Shown here: one piece after another, positions 47,061 to 57,295 of the stretch | Numbering within the stretch: the stretch's first letter is position 1 | Layout of the letters: each line of letters begins with the position of its first letter | Assembly (NCBI RefSeq): GCF_000203795.2 | Contig: NW_006281103.1 | Coordinates: 1,063,658 to 1,127,657, forward strand | DNA length: 64,000 nucleotides | Direction of reading: 5' to 3' | Source: Batrachochytrium dendrobatidis JAM81 | Lineage: Eukaryota > Chytridiomycota > Chytridiomycetes > Rhizophydiales | Translations under genes and position numbers: made by a program | Notes under the pieces: generated by a model | Database searches by the model: none | Seen by the model: the letters and a program-made list of their open reading frames with translations, nothing else | What the model was told of the DNA's origin: nothing

Positions 47061-47546
47061 TCAAGGTGTGATTTCTACAGGTTTAGGAACTGCTAATCCG
47101 ACTCTATTGGCAGTTTTTGCAATCTTTTCTTGTTCTGTCAAAGTACTAACTGGCCAATACCTCTCCATTAGCTCCTAAAATACTCTTATATTAGCAAACC
47201 CATTGACCATACCACCACGATCAAAAAGCCAAAGGTTACCTTGTATTCTCGACTGCTTTTCAAATACATCAAGACATTTTGAGCCTGTCTTCGTTTAGCA
47301 AGTGCTCGAGATGGGTCTGTGATTCCCTTACCAATACGAAACTGAGCAATAACTTGCATTCTCCAAAACGAGTTGTTGTTTTTTACAACAAACTAAGATT
47401 GACAAAAAGTAGAACATGGATTGGATCAGACAAGAATTGAAATGTGTATATTGCAATAGTGTTACCTGCCGATTGACCTCTCGTAGCAAACCTCTGTAGG
47501 TAGATAACACTGATGCGTTTGTGCTTGGTAAAAACATGGATGCCAT
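47061..47546 (-). CDS. FMC1: ATP synthase assembly factor FMC1 (LYR-like)
   Basis: Small mitochondrial matrix protein of the LYR superfamily that supports assembly of the F1 sector with Atp12. Three exons give about 105 residues: MASMFLPSTNASVLSTYRGLLREVNRQ, then SFWRMQVIAQFRIGKGITDPSRALAKRRQAQNVLMYLKSSREYK, then ELMERYWPVSTLTEQEKIAKTANRVGLAVPKPV. TYRGLLRE and the final VGL-x-x-P block match FMC1. The start chosen is the ATG at 47546; upstream in-frame residues begin only with TTG. Divergence from the human protein is large, so confidence rests on the two end motifs, size and exon order. Confidence 0.75.
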
Positions 47547-47834
47547 ACTGTCAACAGTTTTGGATGTTTTTGAAAAGAAATTCAACCACTTTATGCAATT
47601 ATTATTTTGATTTTGCTAGCCTGATGGACTGATTTCAAAATGCAAAATCGTTTAAACAACCTTTTCTCCAAACAAGTCCAGTATAACAATAGAAACTAGA
47701 AATAAAACTGAAACGGCTGTATTATATGCAAATAAATCTTTAATAATTATGAAAAATCAAGTTCCGTCCACCGTCATATTAAAAACTTGATGGGTAAAAA
47801 TAATGGAAATTAAAGGCTAAACAAGACAAGATAG

Positions 47835-50180
47835 CTACTGGATGGAACAACATCGATCAGAATGCTCACGATGTTTGGATGACTTGAGGGTATGTCGGCG
47901 TTTTGAGGTAGCGACTGGAGCAATGGTTGAATCAGCAACTGAATCTTTTTGTGCCTGAACAGGTACAGCTGGATTAGCAGAAGATACCTTCTCGCTTTTA
48001 GCAGCAAGTATCTTGTCGACATGGGCAGTGCAACTAACCGAACTCAACACGCATGGCAGTGCAGTGATTTCTGAAGCAGTCTCGGCAACAACTAAAGATG
48101 CATTTATCGCTGCAGAGATTTGCGAGTCATCTTCATTTAAAGAATCATCCAATGACATCACCAGTAAATCATGCGGCTGAGTTAGCTCCAACTCACATAC
48201 ATCGGATTGACCCGGAACAATATTGATAGTATGGACCGTATCGGAAGTACTAGCTGGCATAAGTTTGAAAGATACAGGTGGAGAAAGCGTATATGCATTA
48301 CCATCAAGTTCATCTGATAAAGGTGCCACGATCGAGGAATCAAAGGAGTGGATAGATTCGCTGATTATTGAATCCGCTTCTATATTTTTTGGACAAGTCA
48401 TTTCTAGCATTGGCAAAGAAAACCTGTAACTCGTCGACCAACGGTTTTTCTGTGACTCGCCTTGAGTGCTAGTCTGACTTCTTGCATACGCAAAGCTGCG
48501 ACCACGTTGTTTTTTTATGGGATCAAATGATGCTACATCTAAATGAAATTCTTTCAACTTATCAATAGCACCAGGTTCGCCCAACTTGGCTGCTTTGCGG
48601 TACCACTCCAGAGCTGTATCAGTGTTCTTGACAACACCCAATCCTTCACTGTAAAAATGACCTATGCCAAACATTGCTCTCGCATGTCCAGCTTTTGCAG
48701 ATTTCAAGATCCATTGATAGGCCTTTTCATTAGACTGTTCGAGTACAAATCCATCCAAATCCATTTTCGCTCCAACCAAGTACCATCTTGACATTTCCAA
48801 CATGGCTTCAAGATGACCCATATTCGCAGCCCGGCAGTACCCATAAAAGCTTTTTTTCATGTCGCAATCCAGTCCAAACCAAGCATTTTGATAAGCCTCG
48901 GCAAGTTTGAACACACAAGGTGCATGTTCCAGCTTTGCACCACGCTCCAGCAACTCTACCACGTACCGATCATCCTTGAAAATCACATCTGTAAGACCAT
49001 TGATGTGTAGCTCGGCAAAAAGGTACAGAGCATCTGGATATTGAACTGTAGCAAATCTGCAAGCCATGCGAAGCCAAACAACGCCGTCGCGAATTCGTTG
49101 TGGATGACCGTATTTGCCATGAATCAAAACCAGACCAAGTTGTGTCATGGCTTGAGGGTGGTGCTTGATGGCTGCTGTACGAAGATAATGTATGGCTTTG
49201 CCGCGAGAGATTCTTGTGCCAATTCCTGTGTGATACATTTCAGAGATTTTGAACATGGCTTCAATATGACCTCGTTTTGCAGCTGATAAGTAAGCAGTAA
49301 AGGCCAAGGTAGGGTTTGGAGCAAAAAGCGGATCAGTTTGACTATTGATAGTGTCTGGAACACCGTATTCGTACGTGGACGCAAGAATATACTGCGCGTC
49401 AAGATCTTGTTGGCCAAGCTTGCGTAAAATAAAAACGACGGCTTGAACGGTAGATAAGCGCTCGCGAAAGGTAGAAAGTTGGTAGGCATAGAGAAGAATA
49501 AACTTGCATTCGGAAAGAGATTCAGCATAGTGACGATGGCGACAGTATCCTTTGGCCAGTTTGAATCGAGTAGGAATTTGAGTAGAAATGGGTTGAAGGG
49601 TAAATGAGGCTGGAAGCACAGAAGAAACGGCAGAGGATTGAATGGAGATTTGATCATTGTCAATACAACTGACGGTATGATCTGAGCTATGATCATCATT
49701 GTATCCATCCACCATATCATAGTCATCATTTGGCTGAATTTGCTTGATATCATCCTTTGTAGCTTCGGCTTCAATAACACTTGATGATCCACTGCTTTCA
49801 GAAGAGCAAAAGATAGTGGAACGAAGGCTTAGAGAAGAATTTATGCTACTGTTGACAAAGGTGTTATTTTGCTGTTCCGATTCAGGAAACTGAATATTGG
49901 ATTTTAGTAAAGACGAGCCAACAAATGCTGGTGTTGAAGTACTGGATCTGAGAGGCGACTCGCAGCAGCTCATGTTATATGTGGGTGCATTGAGAGATTT
50001 TGATCCGCGCGATGCAGTGAGCATCTTTTCGGTGATAACAGATGCAGGGATCTCTGAGCAAACACGAAACTTGCGTAGATCTCTAATGGACCCAGTTTTG
50101 TGGGAAAGCGTTGTGTTTGTTGCGGAGGACTGAAGAAGAATAGACAATGGTCTGGGAACAGGGGATATTTCTTTTGCCAT
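47835..50180 (-). CDS. Sel1-repeat chitin synthase regulator, Chs4/Skt5 type
   Basis: Single exon, 781 residues. A Ser-rich N-terminal 200 residues precede a block of Sel1-like repeats (about 205-580): YILASTYEYGVPD, AMFKISEMYHTGIGT, AMTQLGLVLIHGKYG, AMLEMSRWYLVGA and AMFGIGHFYSEGLGV. This is the arrangement of Chs4/Skt5, which activates and localises class IV chitin synthase at the plasma membrane. The last four residues, CSIQ, form a CaaX prenylation signal, as in yeast Chs4, with a basic lead-in (KRRHTLKSSKHREHSDRC). The C-terminal 200 residues are low complexity. Start ATG at 50180; a 2.1-kb spacer lies upstream. Confidence 0.85.
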   Translation of the reverse strand: MAKEISPVPRPLSILLQSSATNTTLSHKTGSIRDLRKFRVCSEIPASVITEKMLTASRGSKSLNAPTYNMSCCESPLRSSTSTPAFVGSSLLKSNIQFPESEQQNNTFVNSSINSSLSLRSTIFCSSESSGSSSVIEAEATKDDIKQIQPNDDYDMVDGYNDDHSSDHTVSCIDNDQISIQSSAVSSVLPASFTLQPISTQIPTRFKLAKGYCRHRHYAESLSECKFILLYAYQLSTFRERLSTVQAVVFILRKLGQQDLDAQYILASTYEYGVPDTINSQTDPLFAPNPTLAFTAYLSAAKRGHIEAMFKISEMYHTGIGTRISRGKAIHYLRTAAIKHHPQAMTQLGLVLIHGKYGHPQRIRDGVVWLRMACRFATVQYPDALYLFAELHINGLTDVIFKDDRYVVELLERGAKLEHAPCVFKLAEAYQNAWFGLDCDMKKSFYGYCRAANMGHLEAMLEMSRWYLVGAKMDLDGFVLEQSNEKAYQWILKSAKAGHARAMFGIGHFYSEGLGVVKNTDTALEWYRKAAKLGEPGAIDKLKEFHLDVASFDPIKKQRGRSFAYARSQTSTQGESQKNRWSTSYRFSLPMLEMTCPKNIEADSIISESIHSFDSSIVAPLSDELDGNAYTLSPPVSFKLMPASTSDTVHTINIVPGQSDVCELELTQPHDLLVMSLDDSLNEDDSQISAAINASLVVAETASEITALPCVLSSVSCTAHVDKILAAKSEKVSSANPAVPVQAQKDSVADSTIAPVATSKRRHTLKSSKHREHSDRCCSIQ

Positions 50181-51971
50181 GATTAGATAAGTTTAAAAGT
50201 GTAACAAAGTTGATGTCAATGGCTTCCAACAACAGCAGAAACCAGCCAGTTTATATATTTTGAAATATGCAATGTAATATGTAGAGTTACGATAAAGGCA
50301 AGCCAATAAGGTAAATTTGTGATAATTAGCAGCCACAAACTTGATGAAATACTAACTAGATCTGAGTGTCAAAAGTGGCTTGCTACTAACTACACCTAAA
50401 CAAACACGTCAAGCTGTCGGTGATTTTGAAGGCGGAGTTGTGTCTACAATCAGAAAGGCTGTAGCAATAGGGAATGCAAACAGAATATACAGACGTGTTG
50501 TGTTATTTCAGCCAGTTATCAATTGACAGTGGCAGCCAATGCTTACTAATGCTGATATAGTGACAATCGGTGTATTTGTGGCTACTTGCTATTGGTCAAT
50601 TTAAGCGTGTTTGAGTGGATAATTTACAGACTGCAGTTTAGATAAAATTCCAGTGGTAAACTGAGAAGCAGGACAATGGACTTGCGTGCAAAACACGCAA
50701 TTGAATCGATCAATGAAAAAACCAACCCCAGATGGTATGCCTACAAGTGCAACAGTATAAATCATGGATATAGGGGTAACAATTGAGTTAGCAATCTACT
50801 GCACAAATGCATAGAGTTGAACAAGATGGATGGTTAAAGCCACTAGTAGGGTTTTATTCAAAAGTGGGATTCACAATCTACTCTACACTCGATTGTTACT
50901 ACAAGCCTTGTAGTATGTGACCAAATACTAGCAATTCCAGATATATCACTGAAATAGCATAAATATTAAGGGTCAAGAAAATGTCGAGATAAATTCTTGA
51001 CAATGTGTATTATCAATCGGATTCTCCTTTTCCAGTGAGCATCGCATTAAAAAAGATGCAAAGTTTTGTTTCAATGCACAGCAACTTACTAGCTAGGGTT
51101 TACTGATCAATTGATAAAAGATTATCTTTGCAATATCGCTGAACAATAGCCAAGCTATACAATGAAAAAAGTCGCAAAATTGAGCGGGTTGCCAATGATA
51201 TTTGAAAGTGTATTGATCGGAGTAGATGGCTGATTAACAAAAATTATGTGAGGTTTTCAAGGCTGATGGGGTTGATAATGTTACACGCTGTCAATGCGCA
51301 GATGCTACGGGCAAGTAGTGGTGGATTAAGAGAATGGGTTAAGCCAATTGGCAATGAGAGGTTAATCCGCCACACCGAATCTGGCAAGTTGAATAGTGCA
51401 GGGTTACAAGTTGTGCAGACAGTAGCACGTGGTATTCAGCAACTGAGTCCAAGAATCGGAGCTGTAGTTACTGGGATAAGGATGTAAATGGGTGGTACGA
51501 TATTTTGATGGCGCAAGTTGCTGATACTGTTGATGAAATGGCGATAACTTTGAAATGGTCACTTTGCTTCTTTTGTATTGTTCGACTATAAGCAATAGTT
51601 CAAGTGAACAGACAATGTTATGTGTGGGTAGATACGATGGGTAAAACAATAGGATACATTCGTATCTGAGAACGTAGATTGAATGTGCAGATACGAAAGG
51701 GGTGTGGTATAAATGAGTGGATCTCAAAATATACCGTGAATTTAGCACTGGTTTTGAATTCGTGTAATCCAAGCCAATTGTACCCAGGCTGTTGTAGTGT
51801 CGTTTTTATTGAAAAGTATTGGGGTTGAATACAGGTGAATATAAATCAATATCATGTGCGTATAAAATATGGCTCGAGCAAGTTGTTTAACGATTTTCAT
51901 TGAGTAGAAACGTAGATTGAATATGGATTGGTTCAAGCTGATTCTTGAAAATTGAATTTCATCCTAGAGCC
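50181..51971. other. intergenic, 1.8 kb, no gene recognised
   Basis: Divergent spacer between the Chs4-like gene and the type II PI4K gene, ending at a MITE-like element. Short open frames (for example 51248-51487) lack motifs. No RNA gene, no transposase fragment and no strong tandem repeat seen. It is the longest empty stretch in the window. Confidence 0.45.
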
Positions 51972-52201
51972 GTATTCATGTAAAATGAAGCACTAAATAG
52001 GGTGATGAAATCTACAATTTTATGGAATGAATGTACCAGTTCAATGTGCAATGTTTTTGAACTCTATTAGAATGTTCTCATTCCAACATTCTAGTAGAGA
52101 TGTGCAATCCAATAAACGTAACGAATATTTAAACATTGTTTATCCCCAAGCAAAATAAAGACGGTCAATGTAAGATAAAGTGTTTCATTTTACGTGAATA
52201 C
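51972..52201. mobile_element. MITE-like element C
   Basis: Ends GTATTCATGTAAAATGAAGC (left) and CATTTTACGTGAATAC (right), 230 bp apart. The interior shares CGAATATTTAAACATTGTTTAT with the matching region of elements A and B (GAATATTTAATCAATGTTTAT) but is otherwise diverged. It ends 107 bp upstream of the PI4K start codon. Confidence 0.75.
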
Positions 52202-52308
52202 AGCTGCAACTAGAAACTATTGTCTAGAGTGATTTTCAAGTACTACTGGACTGAAATAGTTACTAACCACTACTGGATTAGAGTGATTGTCAACTACTAT
52301 TAAAACTC

Positions 52309-54900
52309 ATGAGTACACTCTGGCCAAACAACCCTGCTGGTCACAACTCAGATACTTCAGTGCATGCCAATATACAAGTGACAAATAGCTACAATGCTGA
52401 TGACGATGCTGATGAATACAGTGACCAACGACCACTACTTCCCTCATATCCAGAGCCTGCCAGCAACTACAATCATTTGAGTACTCATCGCCGCGACTGT
52501 CCGCTCTACCAACAAGGTCATCGTTACCTCCGCTCTGCAAGTTCTCGTTCGTTGCCTCTGCTATTGTCTGACAGCGAAAGGATTGCTGCATCCAGGGCTA
52601 CATGTGAAACCATGAGTATAAATGTGACTACTGATAGCCATGCTGGTATGTCTGCTCGCTCATATACCAATTCCGAGTGTATCTGTCATTCCACTCCTAG
52701 TCACACGCTACATGACGGAGATATTGGCAGATCTGGCCAGGCCACCTCTTCATCCTTCTCTATGGGATCTACTGCTAGAAGAATTCTACCACTGAGTTTT
52801 CGTACCACTCGTTTGGCATCTCTTGCTCCAAGTCTGGCTGCATTGGATCCGTTTTTGCTTGATAAACCCCTTCCTAATAATCTTCCGCCGCCTGTTCCAA
52901 GAGATTCGCTGATTCCTGCTCGTCCAGCTCAGCTACAAAACTTAGTGACTCCAGTGACTCCGGTTTCTACTGCAGAATTCGTTGACATTCTCTGTGATGT
53001 TCAACTAGCTATTCACCAAGGAATCTATCCAACTCGTATTTCCCAGGGCTCGTCTGGCTCATACTTTTGTCGCAGTTCCCAAGGCCAGATTGTTGGCGTG
53101 TTTAAACCTAAAAACGAAGAACCTTATGGCAACATGAACCCCAAATGGACCAAGTGGCTTCATCGTAATTTGTTTCCTTGTTGCTTTGGCCGTACTTGTA
53201 TTGTTCCTAATCAAGGGTATGTGTCTGAAGCCGCCGCATCGTATCTTGATCGGCGATTGGGTTTAAATCTGGTACCAAGAACAGAGATTGTCTGTTTGGC
53301 TTCTCCAACATTTCATTATTCATTTCGAGATAGGTGGGCATATCGTATCTGGGGAAAGCCTTTGCCTACAAAGACTGGTAGTTTTCAACTGTTTTTGACT
53401 GGATACAAGGATGCAACAACCTTTTTTCGCCAAGGATATGAATGTATGCGTGCTATATCGGCTTCTATGCCACCAACACCAGCTCATACTACTACAGCAA
53501 CTGATTTGGGTGTTGAGTTGAGCCAGCCAAATGGTGAATCGACAGAAAGTCTACACGAAATGAACGAGTCCAGATCATCAGATAATTTAGGTCCCACTTT
53601 ACCGCCGCATCCACTTGGGTGGACTCCTAAACAACAACTTCAATTTCAACTGAGTTTTGAGCGTTTGGTTATATTGGATTATCTGATTCGCAACACAGAT
53701 CGCAGCTCTGATAATTGGATGGTGAAATGGCCACAAAAACAAATTCCTCAACCACAACAGTCATACTTGTGGCCATCGACTGCGGCTACGACTTCTCCTC
53801 CGCCTCTAGAACCATCTAATTTACAGCTGGACACGTCAGCTACCTGTACAACTACGGCACACGACACCCAGTCTGGTTTAAATGTTGAAGCAAAACCAAA
53901 TCAGAATCAATCTGCACCGAGTAGTGTGAATGCCAATCTGTTGGATTCGCAGCCATCTGGTCTCATTGAGCATGTAATAGAGATAAACTCGACGATCCAC
54001 AAAAATATATTTGAAGCACCAGTCTACTCCCACCTTCAGTCTGAACATGATGAACACCCCAACAATCAGCCCAGTATTCCAGATACTAAGCAGCAATCTA
54101 ATACTGATTCATTTACAGTCCGTATTGCAGCGATTGATAACGGTCTAGCATTTCCAACCCATCACCCAGATCGCATGCGATCCTACCCTTATAGTTGGGC
54201 TTTTTTGCCTATAGCACATAAACCGTTTTCACCAGATACAGCACATCTAGTTCTTCCACTCATCACATCATCTCAGTGGTGGGAAACCACTTTTCATGGA
54301 TTGGAGACCTTGTTTCGGCTAGATCGAGGATTTCAGACCAAGTTATGGCGTAAACAGCGATCAGTTATACGTGGACAGGGTTATAATCTTACCGGGGTGC
54401 TGGGAAAAGTATCTGTGGATAAATCTCAAAGTGATATGACTGCTCAGGCACAAATGTCAGTGGATGATGTTGATCCAAGCTCTAATTTGCCTGCTTCTCC
54501 TTATCATCTTGTTCGTCTCCCAGCAGTATTGGTTCACGAAGAGGTAGTTGAAGAGGAAATGGACAGTGACACGGATGATAGTTTGGATAGTGATGAAGAG
54601 CAAGGTGTTGAGCATGCTGAGGGAATGTATAGACATCAGTCGGCCTCACGATCTGCAGATCATATTGTTGGATCGGATGGACTCGCATTTGGCGAGAGTG
54701 GCGATGAACGCCATTACTTGCGAGAGGGGAATCATGGCCATGCAACGATTGGAATGGGAAGCGCTCATGCCATTGGACGACGACATAACAGTCGAGGTCG
54801 CGCACCTTCGTTTATCCAGCGACAAAAGAAAAAGCTGCGACGAGTACAAAGACGATTGGAGACTTTGACCTTGAGACAACCTTGCTGCACCCATTGGTGA
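52309..54900 (+). CDS. LSB6: type II phosphatidylinositol 4-kinase (Lsb6/PI4K2)
   Basis: Makes PI4P on Golgi, endosome and plasma membranes. Intronless, 863 residues, about twice the animal enzyme owing to disordered N- and C-terminal parts and an insert of about 150 residues. The kinase core begins near residue 240: GIYPTRISQGSSGSYFCRSSQGQIVGVFKPKNEEPYG. It continues with the cysteine-rich palmitoylation motif CCFGRTC, then GYVSEAAASYLDRRLGLNLVPRTEIV, GSFQLFLTGYKDA, LDYLIRNTDRSSDNWMVKW (catalytic loop), and AAIDNGLAFPTHHPDRMRSYPYSWAFLP (metal-binding DNG). An acidic stretch (EEEMDSDTDDSLDSDEEQ) and a basic tail ending in QPCCTHW follow. Start ATG 52309 is the first in frame. Confidence 0.95.
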   Translation: MSTLWPNNPAGHNSDTSVHANIQVTNSYNADDDADEYSDQRPLLPSYPEPASNYNHLSTHRRDCPLYQQGHRYLRSASSRSLPLLLSDSERIAASRATCETMSINVTTDSHAGMSARSYTNSECICHSTPSHTLHDGDIGRSGQATSSSFSMGSTARRILPLSFRTTRLASLAPSLAALDPFLLDKPLPNNLPPPVPRDSLIPARPAQLQNLVTPVTPVSTAEFVDILCDVQLAIHQGIYPTRISQGSSGSYFCRSSQGQIVGVFKPKNEEPYGNMNPKWTKWLHRNLFPCCFGRTCIVPNQGYVSEAAASYLDRRLGLNLVPRTEIVCLASPTFHYSFRDRWAYRIWGKPLPTKTGSFQLFLTGYKDATTFFRQGYECMRAISASMPPTPAHTTTATDLGVELSQPNGESTESLHEMNESRSSDNLGPTLPPHPLGWTPKQQLQFQLSFERLVILDYLIRNTDRSSDNWMVKWPQKQIPQPQQSYLWPSTAATTSPPPLEPSNLQLDTSATCTTTAHDTQSGLNVEAKPNQNQSAPSSVNANLLDSQPSGLIEHVIEINSTIHKNIFEAPVYSHLQSEHDEHPNNQPSIPDTKQQSNTDSFTVRIAAIDNGLAFPTHHPDRMRSYPYSWAFLPIAHKPFSPDTAHLVLPLITSSQWWETTFHGLETLFRLDRGFQTKLWRKQRSVIRGQGYNLTGVLGKVSVDKSQSDMTAQAQMSVDDVDPSSNLPASPYHLVRLPAVLVHEEVVEEEMDSDTDDSLDSDEEQGVEHAEGMYRHQSASRSADHIVGSDGLAFGESGDERHYLREGNHGHATIGMGSAHAIGRRHNSRGRAPSFIQRQKKKLRRVQRRLETLTLRQPCCTHW

Positions 54901-55131
54901 CTGTAGATTGGCAAGCGATGGATTTGTTTGATATTATATTGTTTTATGAAATTAAAATATGTTTAAAAATTTATCAGCAGTCGAGTATATTGAATGACTT
55001 TGAATATGGATGGGATTTGCTAGCAAGTTTATGCCGCGAGTTTTACTACTATGGGTGGATTGAATTAGTTTATTCCATGATATTCCACGTTAACACATGC
55101 TTACCGAATGGACTGTTGCTCATTTGCAGTT

Positions 55132-55340
55132 GTATTCACGTGAAATAACTTGTATTTATCCTGCAGTCATTATTTGGCTTTGGAGAATGAGGCTTTATGC
55201 CTCACGATGGTGTTGTTTGTTGAACGGTTGGCAGACCATGTTTAGTCGGTGAATACAAGACTTTGGTTACAAGACTAGTCAATTTAGCACCAATCATTTC
55301 ATGACACTTTATTGTCCTGTTTAGTGTTTTACGTGAATAC
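55132..55340. mobile_element. MITE-like element D
   Basis: Ends GTATTCACGTGAAATAAC (left) and GTTTTACGTGAATAC (right), 209 bp. The flanks also match each other (TTTGCAGTT outside the left end; CTGCAG outside the right), so the terminal repeat may extend outwards. The interior GGTTGGCAGACCATGTTTAG resembles GGTTGGCAGATCATATTGAA in element B. It ends 13 bp before the start codon of the WLM protease gene, so it must form that gene's leader and core promoter. Confidence 0.75.
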
Positions 55341-55353
55341 GCTGCAGTTTCCC

Positions 55354-56376
55354 ATGAGCACTCCAACACTCAACTTGTCTGTATCGTACAGAGCCAAAAC
55401 CATCCTTCTTCAAAACATTGACCCACACACTTCAACCATTGATTCAATCAAATGTCAGATAGTTGATTCTCCACAAACCCATCGACTAGTATACAAGGGA
55501 AAATCCCTTTTTCCCGACTCGTCTTTTCTTATCGACCACATTGTACCGCCTACTTCTCAATCCAAAGAGCTTAAACTTATGTTGTTGGGCTCATCTGCTT
55601 TAGAGATTGATGCTGTTCATAAGCATGATACCAATCACTCGATTCGAGTTCAGCAAAATGCTCGAGCAGTGTTGGCCCGTCCAAAGCTCCAACCACCTCC
55701 AACCTATTGCAATACTATTCGAGTCTTGGATGAATTTAGTGATAAACACCTGGCTATGCAACTGTTGGATCGACTAAGACGGGATTGGGGTGTATGTACC
55801 GTTATGCATAAGCGAGGTTGGACTGTGGGTGTATTGATGGAGCTTCATCCAAACGAACGTGCAATTTTGGGATACAATCGCAACAAGGGTCAGTCTATTG
55901 CTCTTAGACTACGTACAAACGATCTGGATGGATTCAGACACTACAGCACCATCCAAGACACGTTTATCCATGAACTGGCTCACATGTAAGTTCCCACTGC
56001 AAACTATTGCTATTGTTTCTATTCAAACTCAAACTGCTTAAATATCAGGACCCATACAGATCACGACTCCAACTTTCATGCTCTCAATCGCCAACTCAAG
56101 AAGGAGATTGATGCCATCAATCATGGAAACAAGGTGGGCGGTAACAGAATGAATACATACAACGGCCCATCAGATCCCAAACTGGGAGACACGGCATCGG
56201 GTCAGAGATTTGAAGGAGGTACACATGTTCTCGGTGGTGGACAACTAGCTGCAGCAATACCTACTGGAAATGCTGACAATCGAGTGTCCAGAAAAGTTTT
56301 GGAGACAGCAGCTACACTCAGATTGACTGAACAAGAAAAGGAAATCACCGAGGGATGCAATACCCAACTAGAATAA
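55354..56376 (+). CDS. ubiquitin-like/WLM-domain metalloprotease (Wss1-related)
   Basis: N-terminal ubiquitin-like domain (residues about 1-85: LNLSVSYRAKTILLQNIDPHTSTIDSIKCQI... HRLVYKGKSLFPD) followed by a WLM domain. The catalytic zinc motif spans the single intron (about 55987-56048): FIHELAHM joins THTDHD, giving HELAHxxHxxHD as in Wss1. Relatives of this UBL-WLM arrangement occur in fission yeast and plants; Wss1-family enzymes degrade DNA-protein crosslinks and SUMO conjugates. Residues GILGYNRNKG-like (AILGYNRNKGQSIALRLRT) are typical of WLM. The start is the ATG at 55354, just after element D; an upstream in-frame start at 55312 would lie inside the element and is not preferred. No VIM/SHP motif recognised. 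Confidence 0.88.
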
Positions 56377-56473
56377 CTATTACAACTCTGTCAACAAGAC
56401 GCAATCTCACAAACCCAACACTTTGAAATAAACACTAAATAATAAACGTTTTTGTAGTGACTACTATTTCTCT

Positions 56474-57295
56474 TTAGTGGGCTGCAGGGGCAGCACGACG
56501 AGACTCTGCAATGACGTTGCTGAGCTCTTCAACCTTTCGCTTTGCGCGACGGAGAGTTCCGAGCTAGATATTGACGAATTGAATACAAACGATTAGTTTA
56601 AATACGCTTCTATTATAACTCAATGGTCCAACATACCCTCTTCTTTGCAACCTTACGAGCACGCTTGTCCTTGGAGTTTTTGAGCAATTCCATCACACGC
56701 TTCTCATAAGGAGAAAATCCAACAACCTCACGGACAAGATCACGGACAAACTTGGTACGCTTTCCAAGAACCTGTTTTGGTAGAAAGTAATTGTCGATAC
56801 ATTCCAAGATAAATAGCAAAGTAGACAAACGTTCAGATTGACAATGCGAGTTCCATGGCAAGTTTAAGCAATAGGTATTAGATCCAAGGAAATAGGCAAG
56901 AAATTGCATGGTGTGTCAATTATAGTCATTCGAATTCAAAGGTAGATTAGGGAAGACGCAGACAAGTCGTAGTTGCATGGTTTAAAGACGGCCAAGATTC
57001 AAGAAAAATCCGATTGTTTATAAGAAGTAGTAAGTAAACTTGTCAAATAGCAAGATGAATGCAAACCAGTAGTAGACAAAGTGAAACAGACAAGGATGTG
57101 TATGCAGGATCAAGGAGTCAAAGATCATGACGATCCATTCAGTATTATCCTGACAAGAAACTCAAAACAATAGCAACTTACGCCCTTCTTGTTGACAGGC
57201 TTGGGAGCCAGTTGTTTGCGAGTAGTGACATGTCCCTTGTTAATACCAGCAGCAATGCCGGTCTTCTGCACAGGTGGAAGGTTAAGCTTACCCAT
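56474..57295 (-). CDS. RPL36: 60S ribosomal protein eL36
   Basis: Three exons on the minus strand: [38 protein letters not shown]; then [45 protein letters not shown]; then [29 protein letters not shown]. About 110 residues, the normal size, with the family core FVRxxxREVxGFxPYExRxxELLK. The first coding intron (about 56773-57180) is near 410 nt, the longest confirmed intron in the window. Codons are C-rich as expected for high expression. Head-to-tail spacing of about 100 bp separates its stop from the WLM protease stop (convergent). Confidence 0.97.

Noticed and set aside
49145..49792. 215-codon open frame on the - strand overlapping the Chs4-like gene
   Set aside because: Same strand, different frame of the Sel1-repeat protein; composition is a frame-shifted shadow rich in Leu/Phe/Ser and lacks domain similarity.
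56773..57180. Box C/D snoRNA in the eL36 intron
   Set aside because: No RTGATGA followed at suitable distance by CTGA on the transcribed strand that I could find.
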